A stretch of DNA of 64,000 nt, taken from Nitrosomonas sp. Lineage in GTDB: Bacteria; Pseudomonadota; Gammaproteobacteria; Burkholderiales; Nitrosomonadaceae. The DNA lies in contig JAMWZW010000003.1 of the NCBI GenBank assembly GCA_024281995.1, positions 62,001 through 126,000 on the forward strand. The letters are read 5' to 3'. The position numbers and the translations under genes were made by a program. Shown piece after piece: positions 8,520 to 20,205 of the stretch. Below the pieces are notes generated by a model. It was not told the origin of the DNA, made no database searches, and saw nothing but the letters and a program-made list of their open reading frames with translations. Position 1 is the stretch's first letter; each line of letters opens with the position of its first letter.

Positions 8520-9635
8520 ATGCTTTTAATAAAAACCGATAGGGAAACATTGCTAAAGCCCTTACAAACCGTAACTGGAATTGTAGAACGTCGACAAACA
8601 TTACCCATCCTATCAAATGTCTTGATTCAGCAAGATGAGAAAAAGACGTCTTTTTTGACCACTGATTTGGAAATACAGATTAAAACAGTGACTGTAAAAG
8701 AAAGCTCAAACAAGCAAAAATTCTCATTGACTGTTTCAGCAAAAAAACTTCAGGATATTCTTCGTTCACTGTCGACAGATGCAGAAGTTTCATTAACAAG
8801 ACGAGACGATCATCTACAGGTGAAATCGGGTAAAAGTACTTTTAATTTGCAAATACTTCCGGCAGAAGATTTTCCACAAATTGCTGAAGAATCTGAATCT
8901 GAAATTCTTATTACGTTAAAACAAAAAGATTTAAAAAAACTGCTACACCATGTGCAATTTGCTGTTGCACAGCAGGATATTCGTTATTATCTCAATGGCC
9001 TTTTATTACATATTGAAGATAAACACTTGGTTGCTGTCGGTACAGATGGGCATCGCTTAGCCTATTTTGCAACCCAATTGGATAAGAGTTATGGAAAACA
9101 GGAAATCATTCTTCCCCGCAAAGCGGTTTTTGAATTGTCAAAATTATTGAGTGACGAGGAGGATCTGGTAAGTATCGAATATTTACAAAACAAAATACGG
9201 TTTTCTTTTTCAGAAATCACGCTAACATCCAAAGTTATTGATGGCAAATTTCCTGATTACAATCGGGTCATTCCTACTAACAACACTAAACTTTTTGAAA
9301 TAAATCGCTTAATTTTTTTACAGGCATTGCAACGAGTATCCATTCTTTCTAACCAGAGTGAGAAATTTCGCGGCGTGCGCTTGATCATCAGTGAAAACAA
9401 TCTATGTATTGTCTGTAAAAATAACGAACAAGAAGAAGCGCAAGACGATCTAGAAATTAAATATAATGGAGAATCAATTGATATCAGCCTCAATATTACT
9501 TATTTACTCGATTTATTAAATAATATTGACAGTGAGACGGTACAATGCGCGTTTGAAAACGCGAGTAGCGGCGTTTTAATAACAATACCGGGTAATAACG
9601 AATTTAAATACATTGTTATGCCCATGAGAATTTGA
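8520..9635 (+). CDS. dnaN: DNA polymerase III beta subunit (sliding clamp)
   Basis: DnaN forms the ring that tethers polymerase III to DNA. The 371-residue protein shows the three-fold repeated clamp domains and family blocks such as ERRQTLPILSNVL near the N-terminus, GTDGHRLAY in the middle and KYIVMPMRI at the extreme C-terminus. Length fits (E. coli 366). No Shine-Dalgarno sequence is seen in the AT-rich origin DNA before its ATG. It is followed 60 nt later by gyrB. Confidence 0.97.
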   Translation: MLLIKTDRETLLKPLQTVTGIVERRQTLPILSNVLIQQDEKKTSFLTTDLEIQIKTVTVKESSNKQKFSLTVSAKKLQDILRSLSTDAEVSLTRRDDHLQVKSGKSTFNLQILPAEDFPQIAEESESEILITLKQKDLKKLLHHVQFAVAQQDIRYYLNGLLLHIEDKHLVAVGTDGHRLAYFATQLDKSYGKQEIILPRKAVFELSKLLSDEEDLVSIEYLQNKIRFSFSEITLTSKVIDGKFPDYNRVIPTNNTKLFEINRLIFLQALQRVSILSNQSEKFRGVRLIISENNLCIVCKNNEQEEAQDDLEIKYNGESIDISLNITYLLDLLNNIDSETVQCAFENASSGVLITIPGNNEFKYIVMPMRI

Positions 9636-9680
9636 ATGAATCCATATTCTCACTGTATTTTAACTCCTTCATAATCCTAA

Positions 9681-12116
<2,436 letters not shown>

Positions 12117-12215
12117 TTTAATGCAATAATTAGACGCTTAAAACCTCGTCTGGTAAGGGGCGGAAAGAACGAAAGGGTGTAAAGCCTGTTTGAAGCGCTA
12201 TCAAGGAGTTAAAAC

Positions 12216-13193
12216 ATGAGAAATCTAATTATCTTGACAGTTTTCAGCGTTATGGTGCTAACCGGTTGTGCCAAAAGCGGGGGTAGCGGCAATGATGAGG
12301 CACGGGTTCAATGCGGTGATGTTGCCAGTCGCAATCATTTGAATATCCTATCAGTTAACCTGCTTTTCAAGGAAATTGATACACGCGACCAGCGTCTGGA
12401 AGCAGTTGCCGAATTTGCTGAAAAAACACCGGTTGATGTCATTTTGCTGCAAGAAGTCGTGGGTGGTGCGTTGGCTCAAACTGAAAACAGTGCGGAAGAT
12501 TTGCAGAAAAAACTTCGTGCCCGCAAGCGTGACTACGATTTATACACAGCGTTTGAAATCGGATTACCGGGTGTGGTCGGTGTAGCCAATGCCATATTGA
12601 GTCGTTGCGAAATTGACTTCAGAACGACGAAACGCTTGCCGCATGCGACTGAACTGAATTTCCGTGGGCATGACATCAGATTGCCCAGAAATGTGATGAT
12701 GGCGCGGCTCGATATTCCCAATTCGAGCAAACTGAATATTTACAACACACACCTTTGTGCTGCATGTACAACAGAGCAGCTAAGCGCTCAAATGGATGTT
12801 CTGCTGCCGTTTATTGGTGAGTTAGAGGCGTCTTTTCCAAGTGGGAATTTGGCAATACTCGGAGGTGATTTCAATATCGACCGTTTTCGGACAGATCCCT
12901 TCGTTGAACGCCCTTTCTATGACAGAATTATCAATGCCGGTTTTATCGATGCTTATGCGCAAAATAGGCCGCTGGACAATCTATGTACCAATACCAGACA
13001 AGCTGATGCCCATTGTACGATAGGCGTTTCGACGTTGGATGTCGGAGGATCTGCCAGACGGATAGATTATATTTTTATGAGCCAAGCAAAGAACGTACGC
13101 GAAAGCCGTGTTGTATTCAATAACTTGGTTGACTCCAGTCAGGTCGGTGTATCCGATCATGCAGGCGTGTTTATTTCAGTAGCGCTACCGTGA
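12216..13193 (+). CDS. lipoprotein of the endonuclease/exonuclease/phosphatase family
   Basis: The 325-residue protein starts with a lipoprotein signal peptide (lipobox LTGC, Cys at about 18), so it should be membrane-anchored in the envelope. The rest is an EEP-fold phosphodiesterase: ILSVNLLF, VDVILLQEVVGG (catalytic Glu), LGGDFNIDR (Asp/Asn), RIDYIFMS and a terminal SDHAGVFI (Asp-His pair). The active-site set looks complete. Family members cleave nucleic acids, sphingomyelin or phosphoinositides; the substrate here is unknown. A good Shine-Dalgarno (AAGGAG) precedes the ATG. It stands alone after gyrB and converges on the sugar dehydrogenase gene. Confidence 0.8.
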   Translation: MRNLIILTVFSVMVLTGCAKSGGSGNDEARVQCGDVASRNHLNILSVNLLFKEIDTRDQRLEAVAEFAEKTPVDVILLQEVVGGALAQTENSAEDLQKKLRARKRDYDLYTAFEIGLPGVVGVANAILSRCEIDFRTTKRLPHATELNFRGHDIRLPRNVMMARLDIPNSSKLNIYNTHLCAACTTEQLSAQMDVLLPFIGELEASFPSGNLAILGGDFNIDRFRTDPFVERPFYDRIINAGFIDAYAQNRPLDNLCTNTRQADAHCTIGVSTLDVGGSARRIDYIFMSQAKNVRESRVVFNNLVDSSQVGVSDHAGVFISVALP

Positions 13194-13290
13194 GGATGAT
13201 TGGGCTTTTTGTTAGAAAAATCATTAATCATTCGTATCCTTCACTCTGAGCACAGAGAGAATTCTATTATTCCAAATAAGATCGTACCGG

Positions 13291-14850
13291 TTATTTCGTA
13301 ACGGTAATAACCGCTTCTGCGATAGTTGAACGCAAAGTTGACGATAAATCCAGTGTACCGGGGTTTGGATCATTATGGATGGCATACAAACGATAAGTAC
13401 CGGGTAGAATGCTTGGTGCGAGTGTGATGTTTAAAATCTCGTGTGACCTATCATTGGGAGTGACTTGGCGTTTAAAGGGTTGCGGTTCGATACTCAATTG
13501 TGTATCCGGCTGCCCCGTGAGATAAAGCAGCTGGCCATCCGGTGTGCTGATAGCGACCCAAAGATCTTGCGTGACGGTACGCTGTGGCGATGTTTCGGTA
13601 ACAGTAGCTTGAATCGTATCGCCAGCCTGGTAATTTGCCAGCAAGCCGGAAATTGTTAATTCACTGTAGCGGACATTGTCTTCAATGCGGTACACGGTAC
13701 CATTGATATCTGCTACGTAAATTTCCCCGCTTTCATCTTCGCCAAAACTGCTGATGAGAAAATCGCTATCTGCCAGTAATGCGGATTCGAAATTAGTATT
13801 GGAACGCCGCATGCCACCCACACGCCCCGACACGAAATCACCAAACAAATAAACACTGCGCATGCGCGGGAAAATGCCACCGCGATAAACAACCCCGCCG
13901 GTAATGGAGTGATCGCCACTGGAATGATCATATTCTAGTACCGGATTGACCAAACCTTGATTATTGCAAGAGGGCTGCTGATAGCAATGATTGCCTTCGA
14001 GAATATTCCAGCCATAGTTTTCACCACCGAGACTACCTGCCCCTTGAAAATTGACTTCTTCATATTGATTCTGGCCGACATCGGCGATATAGAGGTCGCC
14101 GTTTTCACGGTCGAATGAAAAGCGCCATGGATTACGTAAACCGCTGGCCCATATTTCCGCGCGCGCATTGCTGGCAGTAACGAATGGATTATTTGCAGGA
14201 ATAGCGTAAGGTTGAACGCCTGATTCAACATCGATTCGCAGCAACTTGCCCAGTAACGACAACAAATCCTGGCCCGATCCCAGCGGATCACCACCGCCGC
14301 CGCCGTCTCCCATACCGATATACAGCATGCCATCCGGTCCAAACGCGATTTGCCCGCCGTTATGATTGGCGAATGGCTGATCCACAGTCAAGATAATGCT
14401 TTCACTGGTCGGATCTGCGGTGTCACCGGTACCCACCACAGAAAAACGCGAAACAACGGTATTTCCCGCCGTATTGGTATAGTTAACGTAGAAATAACCT
14501 TTGGCTGCAAAACCCGGCGGAAAGGCAACACTGAACAAACCCCGTTCACCGCAGCAACTGATCCGGTCGCTGATATCGAGAAACGGCGTCGGCTGCAACG
14601 AACCATTGTTGAAAATCTTAATCCGTCCCGGCTGCTCAACGATAAAAAGCCGCCCCCTGCCATCACCTGCATGTGCTACATGAATCGGTCTTTCCAAGCC
14701 ATTCACGACAGGAACGAAATTCAATTCTGGCCAACTTGCTGCAAAGATTGGAGGTGCTGAAAAGAATAAAACTAAGGCAATGGTAATGAAACACTGATTG
14801 AATAGATTACTTATCGGATTTGAAGGTTTTCTATGCGTGATAGTAAACAT
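13291..14850 (-). CDS. PQQ-dependent soluble sugar dehydrogenase-like protein
   Basis: The 519-residue exported protein (signal peptide ending in PPIFAAS) belongs to the soluble glucose dehydrogenase / Hhip-like six-bladed beta-propeller family. Diagnostic segments are GRLFIVEQPGRIKIF, GGQIAFGPDGMLYIGMGDG, SGLRNPWRFSFDRENGDLYI and ENYGWNILEG. Family members oxidise aldoses with PQQ in the periplasm; whether this one binds PQQ or sugar cannot be told. An extra C-terminal beta-sandwich-like region of about 110 residues follows the propeller. A Shine-Dalgarno (AGGAG) sits 7 nt before the ATG. It stands alone. Confidence 0.82.
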   Translation of the reverse strand: MFTITHRKPSNPISNLFNQCFITIALVLFFSAPPIFAASWPELNFVPVVNGLERPIHVAHAGDGRGRLFIVEQPGRIKIFNNGSLQPTPFLDISDRISCCGERGLFSVAFPPGFAAKGYFYVNYTNTAGNTVVSRFSVVGTGDTADPTSESIILTVDQPFANHNGGQIAFGPDGMLYIGMGDGGGGGDPLGSGQDLLSLLGKLLRIDVESGVQPYAIPANNPFVTASNARAEIWASGLRNPWRFSFDRENGDLYIADVGQNQYEEVNFQGAGSLGGENYGWNILEGNHCYQQPSCNNQGLVNPVLEYDHSSGDHSITGGVVYRGGIFPRMRSVYLFGDFVSGRVGGMRRSNTNFESALLADSDFLISSFGEDESGEIYVADINGTVYRIEDNVRYSELTISGLLANYQAGDTIQATVTETSPQRTVTQDLWVAISTPDGQLLYLTGQPDTQLSIEPQPFKRQVTPNDRSHEILNITLAPSILPGTYRLYAIHNDPNPGTLDLSSTLRSTIAEAVITVTK

Positions 14851-14987
14851 GAATATCTCCTATCCTTGTGTCTCGAAAATCTTATGATACGCGAACTATA
14901 AGCATTATTGTAATAATACGTTTGAAATCTAAAGATGACAAAAATCTTCGGAGAATATATTACTCACTATCTTTAAAGGGAAAAATC

Positions 14988-15533
14988 ATGTCTGAAAACT
15001 TAAAGTTAATTCGTGCAGATCTTGATTTGTTTTTAAATGATCAAGCAGGTGCTTTTTTATATGGAATCATGGGAATTGACATGGTACGAGATAAATTAGG
15101 AGAAAGGCTTCGACAAGCGAATGCGGATCTAAATAGGTACTTACTTCTTGGAGATGGGGATCCGAATCATCCACATACAATAGGCTATCAACGATGGCAA
15201 ATTGGATGTATTGACAGAAATCTTTCAAGAGAAGGAGTAGTTTGTTTTACGCTTGGTCATCAGTGGCTTGTAACTGTTTTTGCATATTGGGAACATGAGT
15301 GTCGCCCTCGTATTGCTAAAGTGTATAGAGTTAGTGTGGATGAAATCAAAGAGCCAGTCTTTGGAGATTTAAGGCTAATTCGAAACGATATTCTTCACAA
15401 TAAAGGCATAGCATCAGCAAAAATAAGAAACTGTAAAGTTTTACAATGGTTTTCACCGGATCAACGTATTCAAATCACAAGTGAAAATATTAAGGATTTT
15501 ATGGCCAAACTTTCATTAACTTTTCGACCATGA
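14988..15533 (+). CDS. uncharacterised protein with a possible HEPN RNase motif
   Basis: I take the ATG at 14988 (AAAGGGA upstream) rather than an ATG at 14868, whose extra 40 residues look non-coding and sit in the upstream region of the divergent gene. The 181-residue, soluble, mostly helical product ends with a segment GDLRLIRNDILHNKG containing R132-N-D-I-L-H137, an Rx4H arrangement as in HEPN ribonucleases. No other recognisable domain is seen. HEPN proteins act in toxin-antitoxin and defence systems, but similar helical proteins with this motif also exist without known activity. It has no operon partner: the flanking genes are divergent and convergent. Confidence 0.5.
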   Translation: MSENLKLIRADLDLFLNDQAGAFLYGIMGIDMVRDKLGERLRQANADLNRYLLLGDGDPNHPHTIGYQRWQIGCIDRNLSREGVVCFTLGHQWLVTVFAYWEHECRPRIAKVYRVSVDEIKEPVFGDLRLIRNDILHNKGIASAKIRNCKVLQWFSPDQRIQITSENIKDFMAKLSLTFRP

Positions 15534-15629
15534 ATTTATTTTTAAAATACATTCTAATTTTATATTTGATAATTATCATAAGAAATATTTAAAACAGTCG
15601 ATTCTAGAAATTATGATATCCCTTAAAGC

Positions 15630-16013
15630 TTATTGACCAGGCATCTCATAATCCACCGTCAGTATTTCTAGCAAATGCCCATTGGGATCGCGAAAATAAG
15701 CGCCACGACCGCCATAATTGTGGTTGATTTCCATGTTGTCGGATGTCATGGGCCCGCTACCATATCGGATACTTTCCGCTTGTAACCGTCCGAATATTTC
15801 ATCAAATTCCTGTTCTGAAACCTTGAAGGCGTAATGATTGGAGTCAAATTTGTCGCGGTTATCAAAATCCAGGCATAGCGTGTTATTCACACGTACGACA
15901 ATGAAATGAGAAAACGCGCCGACGTATTCAAACCCGAAAATTCTGCTATAGAATTGTGCCGATTCTTCCTTGTTCAAACACGGTACGATGGTATGGTTGA
16001 GCGTGATGGCCAT
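15630..16013 (-). CDS. VOC (glyoxalase/dioxygenase superfamily) protein
   Basis: The 127-residue protein shows one vicinal-oxygen-chelate unit: LNHTIVPCLNKEESAQFYSR at the N-terminus, NHYAFKVSEQEFDEIF in the middle and RGAYFRDPNGHLLEILTVDY at the end. His7, the His of NHYAF and the Glu of HLLEIL are the expected metal ligands, so it could be an active metalloenzyme. Family members include glyoxalase I, extradiol dioxygenases and antibiotic-resistance proteins; the substrate is unknown. A good Shine-Dalgarno (GGAGA) lies just before its ATG. Confidence 0.75.
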   Translation of the reverse strand: MAITLNHTIVPCLNKEESAQFYSRIFGFEYVGAFSHFIVVRVNNTLCLDFDNRDKFDSNHYAFKVSEQEFDEIFGRLQAESIRYGSGPMTSDNMEINHNYGGRGAYFRDPNGHLLEILTVDYEMPGQ

Positions 16014-16332
16014 GATTTTCTCCTCCGTTTGAATTTTATGATTTGAGCAGAATGGATAGGTAATAGTTTAATTTAAAATTTAGGGTGATACTGAATGAGT
16101 GCTTAACAGAAGTAATTTCGGGATTCTACTTCCGTAGCGGTTAGGGTGAGGAAGATTTTCATCCGGTATTAGGAAGTTCAAAATATCCTGCTGATGCCAT
16201 TCCGAACGCAGAGAGGAATCTTTGTTAATCTGCGGCATAGATTTCTCGCTGCACTTGAAATGACAGTTTTCAAAACTTTCAAGTATGCGGCTTTTAAGGA
16301 TTTACCGTCCCTTTTTTACAATTTACTGCCTT
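16014..16332. other. 319-bp intergenic region without a gene
   Basis: No coding frame is convincing. It contains one copy of the MITE-like palindromic repeat (16196-16265); the rest is AT-rich spacer after the EAL-protein gene and before the VOC gene. Confidence 0.6.
16196..16265. repeat. MITE-like palindromic repeat, copy A
   Basis: This about 70-bp element starts GCCATTCCGAACGCAGAGAG and ends TCGCTGCACTTGAAATGACA. The ends are imperfect inverted repeats of about 24 bp. It matches copies at 17261-17331 and 24400-24466 in the same orientation. The form GTCATTTCGAGC...GCTCGGAATGAC is a widespread type of small interspersed bacterial palindrome. Confidence 0.8.
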
Positions 16333-17193
16333 TCATAAGCACCTCAAATGATCTGTAGCCAGTCTGTCATAATAGCCGCCTTGCACCAATTCAATATTAG
16401 CAATCGTTGCAATATTCGCCTGCTCCTTGTGCTCGACCTGCTGCACGATTGTTTGTCCGCCGCTAAGCTTTTGCGATTTTACTAGTGTTTTGATAGACGA
16501 TTGCCAGATAGCACTCAATTCCCGGATAGCTTCACGTGTGGGTGCGCTGATTCGCAGATAATTGGGTGCCAATTTATCGATTAACTCCCGCAAACCGTCC
16601 GTTGCATACAATGAACCGATATTGAGCGCAATCTGATAGCCACGCTGGCGATAATTGCTTAAACCTTCGACTAATTGGGCATGGTGTAAAACATAAAAAT
16701 TATTGACAGTCATTGAAATGACTACATTTTTCGTGGCTAGTCCGCATTGGGTGATAAATTCCTCGAAATAAGCGCCATGATTCTGTTGAACACCCAGTAT
16801 ATGCCGCGGATCCACATCAAGAAAAAGTACACCGCCATTGCCTGCATACGCCAGATAATTCAGCATATGAACCGTGCGGCGCAACCGATCCAAACTGATA
16901 ATGGATTGGAAATCTGTAGGTTGTGTAATAACGTTTGTGAATAAACTGTCAAATTCCGCAGACTCCTCATTGGACAAAATGTTGTCATAGGGCGTGACCG
17001 AGAGTTGCGTGATATGACCGATAAGTTGCTCGTAATTATCTGTCTGCCATACCGGCGTAAAAATGCTACTGATACGGATTGGACCGAAAATACCGCTCAC
17101 CAAGCCTTTTTCCAAAAGGAAGGGATGAAAATCGGCATGATGCTCGAACGCAAAGCGATCGTTAAAATGTTGAACTAATTGTTGTAAGGACAT
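16333..17193 (-). CDS. degenerate EAL-domain protein in the sulfate operon (copy 1)
   Basis: The 286-residue protein aligns along its length with EAL cyclic-di-GMP phosphodiesterase domains, but the catalytic positions are lost. The EAL triplet region reads IGHIT (58-62), the metal-ligand Asn block FINVSPR is LDVDPR (125-130), the IEITE block is VVISMTV (157-163), and the DDFGTG block is LNIGSL. It should not hydrolyse c-di-GMP; binding or a scaffold role is possible. A GAGGAG Shine-Dalgarno precedes the ATG. It is the last gene of the sulfate transport cluster, 170 bp after cysA, and is bracketed by two copies of the palindromic repeat. A paralogue of nearly equal length sits between cysT and sbp. 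Confidence 0.72.
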   Translation of the reverse strand: MSLQQLVQHFNDRFAFEHHADFHPFLLEKGLVSGIFGPIRISSIFTPVWQTDNYEQLIGHITQLSVTPYDNILSNEESAEFDSLFTNVITQPTDFQSIISLDRLRRTVHMLNYLAYAGNGGVLFLDVDPRHILGVQQNHGAYFEEFITQCGLATKNVVISMTVNNFYVLHHAQLVEGLSNYRQRGYQIALNIGSLYATDGLRELIDKLAPNYLRISAPTREAIRELSAIWQSSIKTLVKSQKLSGGQTIVQQVEHKEQANIATIANIELVQGGYYDRLATDHLRCL

Positions 17194-17260
17194 GTTTTCT
17201 CCTCATTCATAAAATTTACTGGGGCTCTAAAGTTTCTACGGGCTCCGGATAACTTATATT

Positions 17261-17331
17261 TGTCAGTCCGAACGTAGTGAGGAATCTTTTGTAGCAAACA
17301 GCGCAGATTTCTCGCCATGCTCGAAATGACA
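17261..17331. repeat. MITE-like palindromic repeat, copy B
   Basis: Starts GTCAGTCCGAACGTAGTGAG and ends CTCGCCATGCTCGAAATGACA (last base 17331). Same family and orientation as copies A and C. It lies between cysA and the downstream EAL gene. Confidence 0.8.
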
Positions 17332-17363
17332 GTTATTTAGGATTTCCCCTGGCTCAATTTTTA

Positions 17364-18464
17364 TCAACAGGCTTGCGCAGTTTCATTCACTTTATTTTGG
17401 TGATTGGGAAACAGACTCAAGCGGCGCGGCTTGATGAAAACTTCATCGCCTTTCACCAGTTGTAATTCACGAAAACGCTCTTTACTGATTTCAACTTGGA
17501 TCGGTGTGATATCGATATCATTTTTGCGCACCAGCTCTAAGCGGACGATCGGTCCCACCGAAAGCACGTGAACGACCAATGCCGCCAGTGCCGCATCACC
17601 GTTTTGCTTGCGTTCAACTTCGATCTCATGCGGGCGCACGTAAGCGATAGCGGCAACTTCTTCAGCTTCGGCATGTTCCGGCGCTTCCACTTCGATCGAG
17701 CCAATCCAGGCACGGCCGCGATGCAGTCGGCTATGAAATAGATTGACATTGCCGAGGAACTCATAGACAAACGGACTGGCTGGGTTTTCATACACTTCAT
17801 CCGGCGTACCGATCTGCTCAATACGGCCTTCGTTCATGACAACAACCCGGTCGGCAACCTCCAGCGCTTCTTCCTGATCATGCGTTACGAACACACTGGT
17901 GATATGCATGTCGTCATGCAATCTGCGCAGCCAAGAGCGCAATTCCTTGCGCACCTTGGCATCCAACGCACCAAACGGCTCGTCCAACAATAACACTTTC
18001 GGTTCTACTGCTAGCGCGCGCGCCAGAGCAATACGCTGACGCTGGCCGCCTGAAAGTTGATGCGGGTAACGATCCGCCAGCCAATCCAATTGCACAAGGT
18101 ACAGCAATTTCATGACACGTTCGCGGATTTCCGTATTGGAAGGGCGGAATTTTTTGGGCCGCACGCGCAAACCGAATGCCACATTCTCGAAAATCGTCAT
18201 ATTGCGGAATAATGCATAATGCTGGAACACAAAACCGACTTGGCGTTCGCGCACATGTTGATCGGTAGCATCTTCGCCGTGAAATAATACTTGCCCGCTG
18301 TCGGTGGTTTCCAGTCCTGCGATCACGCGCAGTAACGTCGTTTTCCCCGAGCCGGAAGGACCTAGCAATGCCAGCAACTCGCCCGAATGAACTTGCAAAC
18401 TGACATCATGCAATGCAGTAAACGTGCCAAACTGTTTAGAAAGATTCAAAACTTCGATACTCAT
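17364..18464 (-). CDS. cysA: sulfate/thiosulfate ABC transporter ATP-binding protein
   Basis: CysA powers sulfate import through CysT/CysW. Among 366 residues: Walker [10 protein letters not shown] (35-43), Q-loop [12 protein letters not shown] signature LSGGQ (137-141), Walker B VLLLDEP (157-163), D-loop ALD and H-loop His195 (FVTHDQEEA). The C-terminal about 120 residues form the TOBE-like regulatory domain, including [12 protein letters not shown]. Its ATG overlaps the cysW stop by 4 bases (ATGA), indicating translational coupling. Confidence 0.95.
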   Translation of the reverse strand: MSIEVLNLSKQFGTFTALHDVSLQVHSGELLALLGPSGSGKTTLLRVIAGLETTDSGQVLFHGEDATDQHVRERQVGFVFQHYALFRNMTIFENVAFGLRVRPKKFRPSNTEIRERVMKLLYLVQLDWLADRYPHQLSGGQRQRIALARALAVEPKVLLLDEPFGALDAKVRKELRSWLRRLHDDMHITSVFVTHDQEEALEVADRVVVMNEGRIEQIGTPDEVYENPASPFVYEFLGNVNLFHSRLHRGRAWIGSIEVEAPEHAEAEEVAAIAYVRPHEIEVERKQNGDAALAALVVHVLSVGPIVRLELVRKNDIDITPIQVEISKERFRELQLVKGDEVFIKPRRLSLFPNHQNKVNETAQAC

Positions 18465-19336
18465 TCGTGCCCCCTTTGTTGGTGTTGTTGGTTGCGAAAT
18501 TCAATCAGTGTTTTTAACGCCAGCGTCACTAATGCCAGCAAAGCCAGCAATGAAGCCACGGCAAAGGCGGCTGCAAAGTTATATTCGTTGTAGAGAATTT
18601 CGACGTGCAGCGGCATGGTGTTAGTACTGCCGCGAATGTGGCCGGATACTACCGATACCGCGCCAAACTCCCCCATTGCCCGGGCATTACACAAAATAGC
18701 GCCGTACAGCAGCCCCCATTTGATATTGGGTAGTGTTACCTGATAAAAGGTCTGCCAGCCGCTGGCGCCGAGTACAACCGCTGCTTCTTCTTCCTCGGTG
18801 CCTTGTTCTTGCATCAGTGGAATAAGCTCGCGCGCAATGAACGGCACCGTCACAAACACAGTTGCCAGCACAATGCCAGGTACCGCAAAAATGATTTTTA
18901 TGTCATGTTCAGCCAGCCATGATCCAAACCACCCTTGCAAGCCAAAGACAAGCACATAAATCAGCCCGGAAACGACCGGTGATACCGAAAATGGCAAATC
19001 AATCAGTGTGATCAGCAGATTTTTACCGCGGAATTCAAACTTGGCGATCGCCCAAGCTGCCGCGATCCCGAAAACCATATTCAAAGGCACGGCAATTGCA
19101 GCAATAGTTAATGTCAGCTTGATTGCTGCAACAGCATCCGGGTCGGTAATCGCTGCCAGGTATACGTCCGCACCTTTCTTAAACGCCTCATAAAAAACCG
19201 ATATCAGCGGGATGAACAAAAACAATGTTAAAAATATTAATGTCAATCCGATCAGAAGTATCCGTATCCACGCCGGTTCTTGCGTTGTTCGCTGTTTCTG
19301 TGTATCGGCGGACAAGGGAAATGTAATTGTGGTCAT
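18461..19336 (-). CDS. cysW: sulfate ABC transporter permease CysW
   Basis: Inner-membrane permease subunit, 291 residues from the ATG at 19336 (a TTG lies one codon earlier; GAGGTG precedes). It has about six transmembrane helices and the cytoplasmic EAA loop that docks on CysA ([20 protein letters not shown], then [11 protein letters not shown]). The segment [19 protein letters not shown] is typical of CysW. It overlaps cysA by 4 bases and follows cysT by about 10 bases. Confidence 0.93.
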   Translation of the reverse strand: MTTITFPLSADTQKQRTTQEPAWIRILLIGLTLIFLTLFLFIPLISVFYEAFKKGADVYLAAITDPDAVAAIKLTLTIAAIAVPLNMVFGIAAAWAIAKFEFRGKNLLITLIDLPFSVSPVVSGLIYVLVFGLQGWFGSWLAEHDIKIIFAVPGIVLATVFVTVPFIARELIPLMQEQGTEEEEAAVVLGASGWQTFYQVTLPNIKWGLLYGAILCNARAMGEFGAVSVVSGHIRGSTNTMPLHVEILYNEYNFAAAFAVASLLALLALVTLALKTLIEFRNQQHQQRGHE

Positions 19337-19345
19337 CAAATCACC

Positions 19346-20179
19346 TCAGGTTGCACTATTGCGCCGCCGGCTCCACCATTGCAACAGGTTGATTATCAGC
19401 AGCAAAATAAATGAAATCACGAGCATTACTACGGATAGCGCAGTAGCGCCCGCATAATCGTATTGTTCCAGCTTGGTTACGATCAATAGTGGTGTAATTT
19501 CCGAAACCATCGGCATGTTTCCGGCAATGAAAATTACCGAGCCGTATTCTCCAATCGCGCGTGCGAAAGCTAAGGCGAAGCCGGTCATGAGTGCAGGAAA
19601 AATTGCCGGGAAAATTATTCGTGTAAAAGTTTGCCAGCGATTGGCCCCTAAGGTAGCGGCTGCTTCCTCCAGTTCGGTTTCGATATCTTCCAGCACGGGC
19701 TGAACGGTACGTACCACGAACGGCAAGCCGATGAATGTCAGCGCCACAAAAATACCCAACGGGGTAAAAGCGACTTTGACGCCTAGCGGTTCGAGAAATT
19801 GACCGATCCAACCATTGCCTGCATACAACGCGGTCAAGGCAATACCCGCCACCGCGGTTGGCAACGCGAAGGGAAGATCCACCAGTGCATCGACTAGCTT
19901 CTTGCCGGGAAAATGGTAGCGCACCAGCACCCAGGCCACTAACAAACCAAATACCGCATTAACGCAGGCCGCAGCAAACGATGCGCCGAACGTCAAACGG
20001 TATGAAGCCAGCACACGCGGCGTTGTAACCGTAGACCAAAATTCCGGCCAAGTCAGTTCAGCGGTACGAATAAATGCGGCCGACAGCGGAATCAAAACGA
20101 TCAGGCTGAGATACAGCAGGGTAAATCCGAGCGCCAGATTGAAACCGGGCAAAATACTATGTTGTTTAAATGTATACAA
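19346..20179 (-). CDS. cysT: sulfate ABC transporter permease CysT (CysU)
   Basis: The partner permease of CysW, 277 residues. The start is TTG at 20179, supported by AGGAG 7 nt upstream. It has six hydrophobic segments, the EAA loop ([20 protein letters not shown], then [10 protein letters not shown]) and [16 protein letters not shown], the CysT/CysW family pattern. The length matches the family (E. coli 277). It follows an EAL-domain gene, itself preceded by sbp. Confidence 0.93.
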   Translation of the reverse strand: MYTFKQHSILPGFNLALGFTLLYLSLIVLIPLSAAFIRTAELTWPEFWSTVTTPRVLASYRLTFGASFAAACVNAVFGLLVAWVLVRYHFPGKKLVDALVDLPFALPTAVAGIALTALYAGNGWIGQFLEPLGVKVAFTPLGIFVALTFIGLPFVVRTVQPVLEDIETELEEAAATLGANRWQTFTRIIFPAIFPALMTGFALAFARAIGEYGSVIFIAGNMPMVSEITPLLIVTKLEQYDYAGATALSVVMLVISFILLLIINLLQWWSRRRNSAT

Positions 20180-20205
20180 ATCGCACTCCTGTTAAATTCG
20201 TTCAG

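Noticed and set aside
13229-13258. Sequence resembling a half copy of the MITE-like repeat (CTGAGCACAGAGAGAATTCT)
   Set aside because: Too diverged and the other end is missing.
15567-15578. TGATAATTATCA, a perfect Fur-box-like palindrome
   Set aside because: It lies between convergent gene ends in very AT-rich DNA, not upstream of a gene; likely chance.
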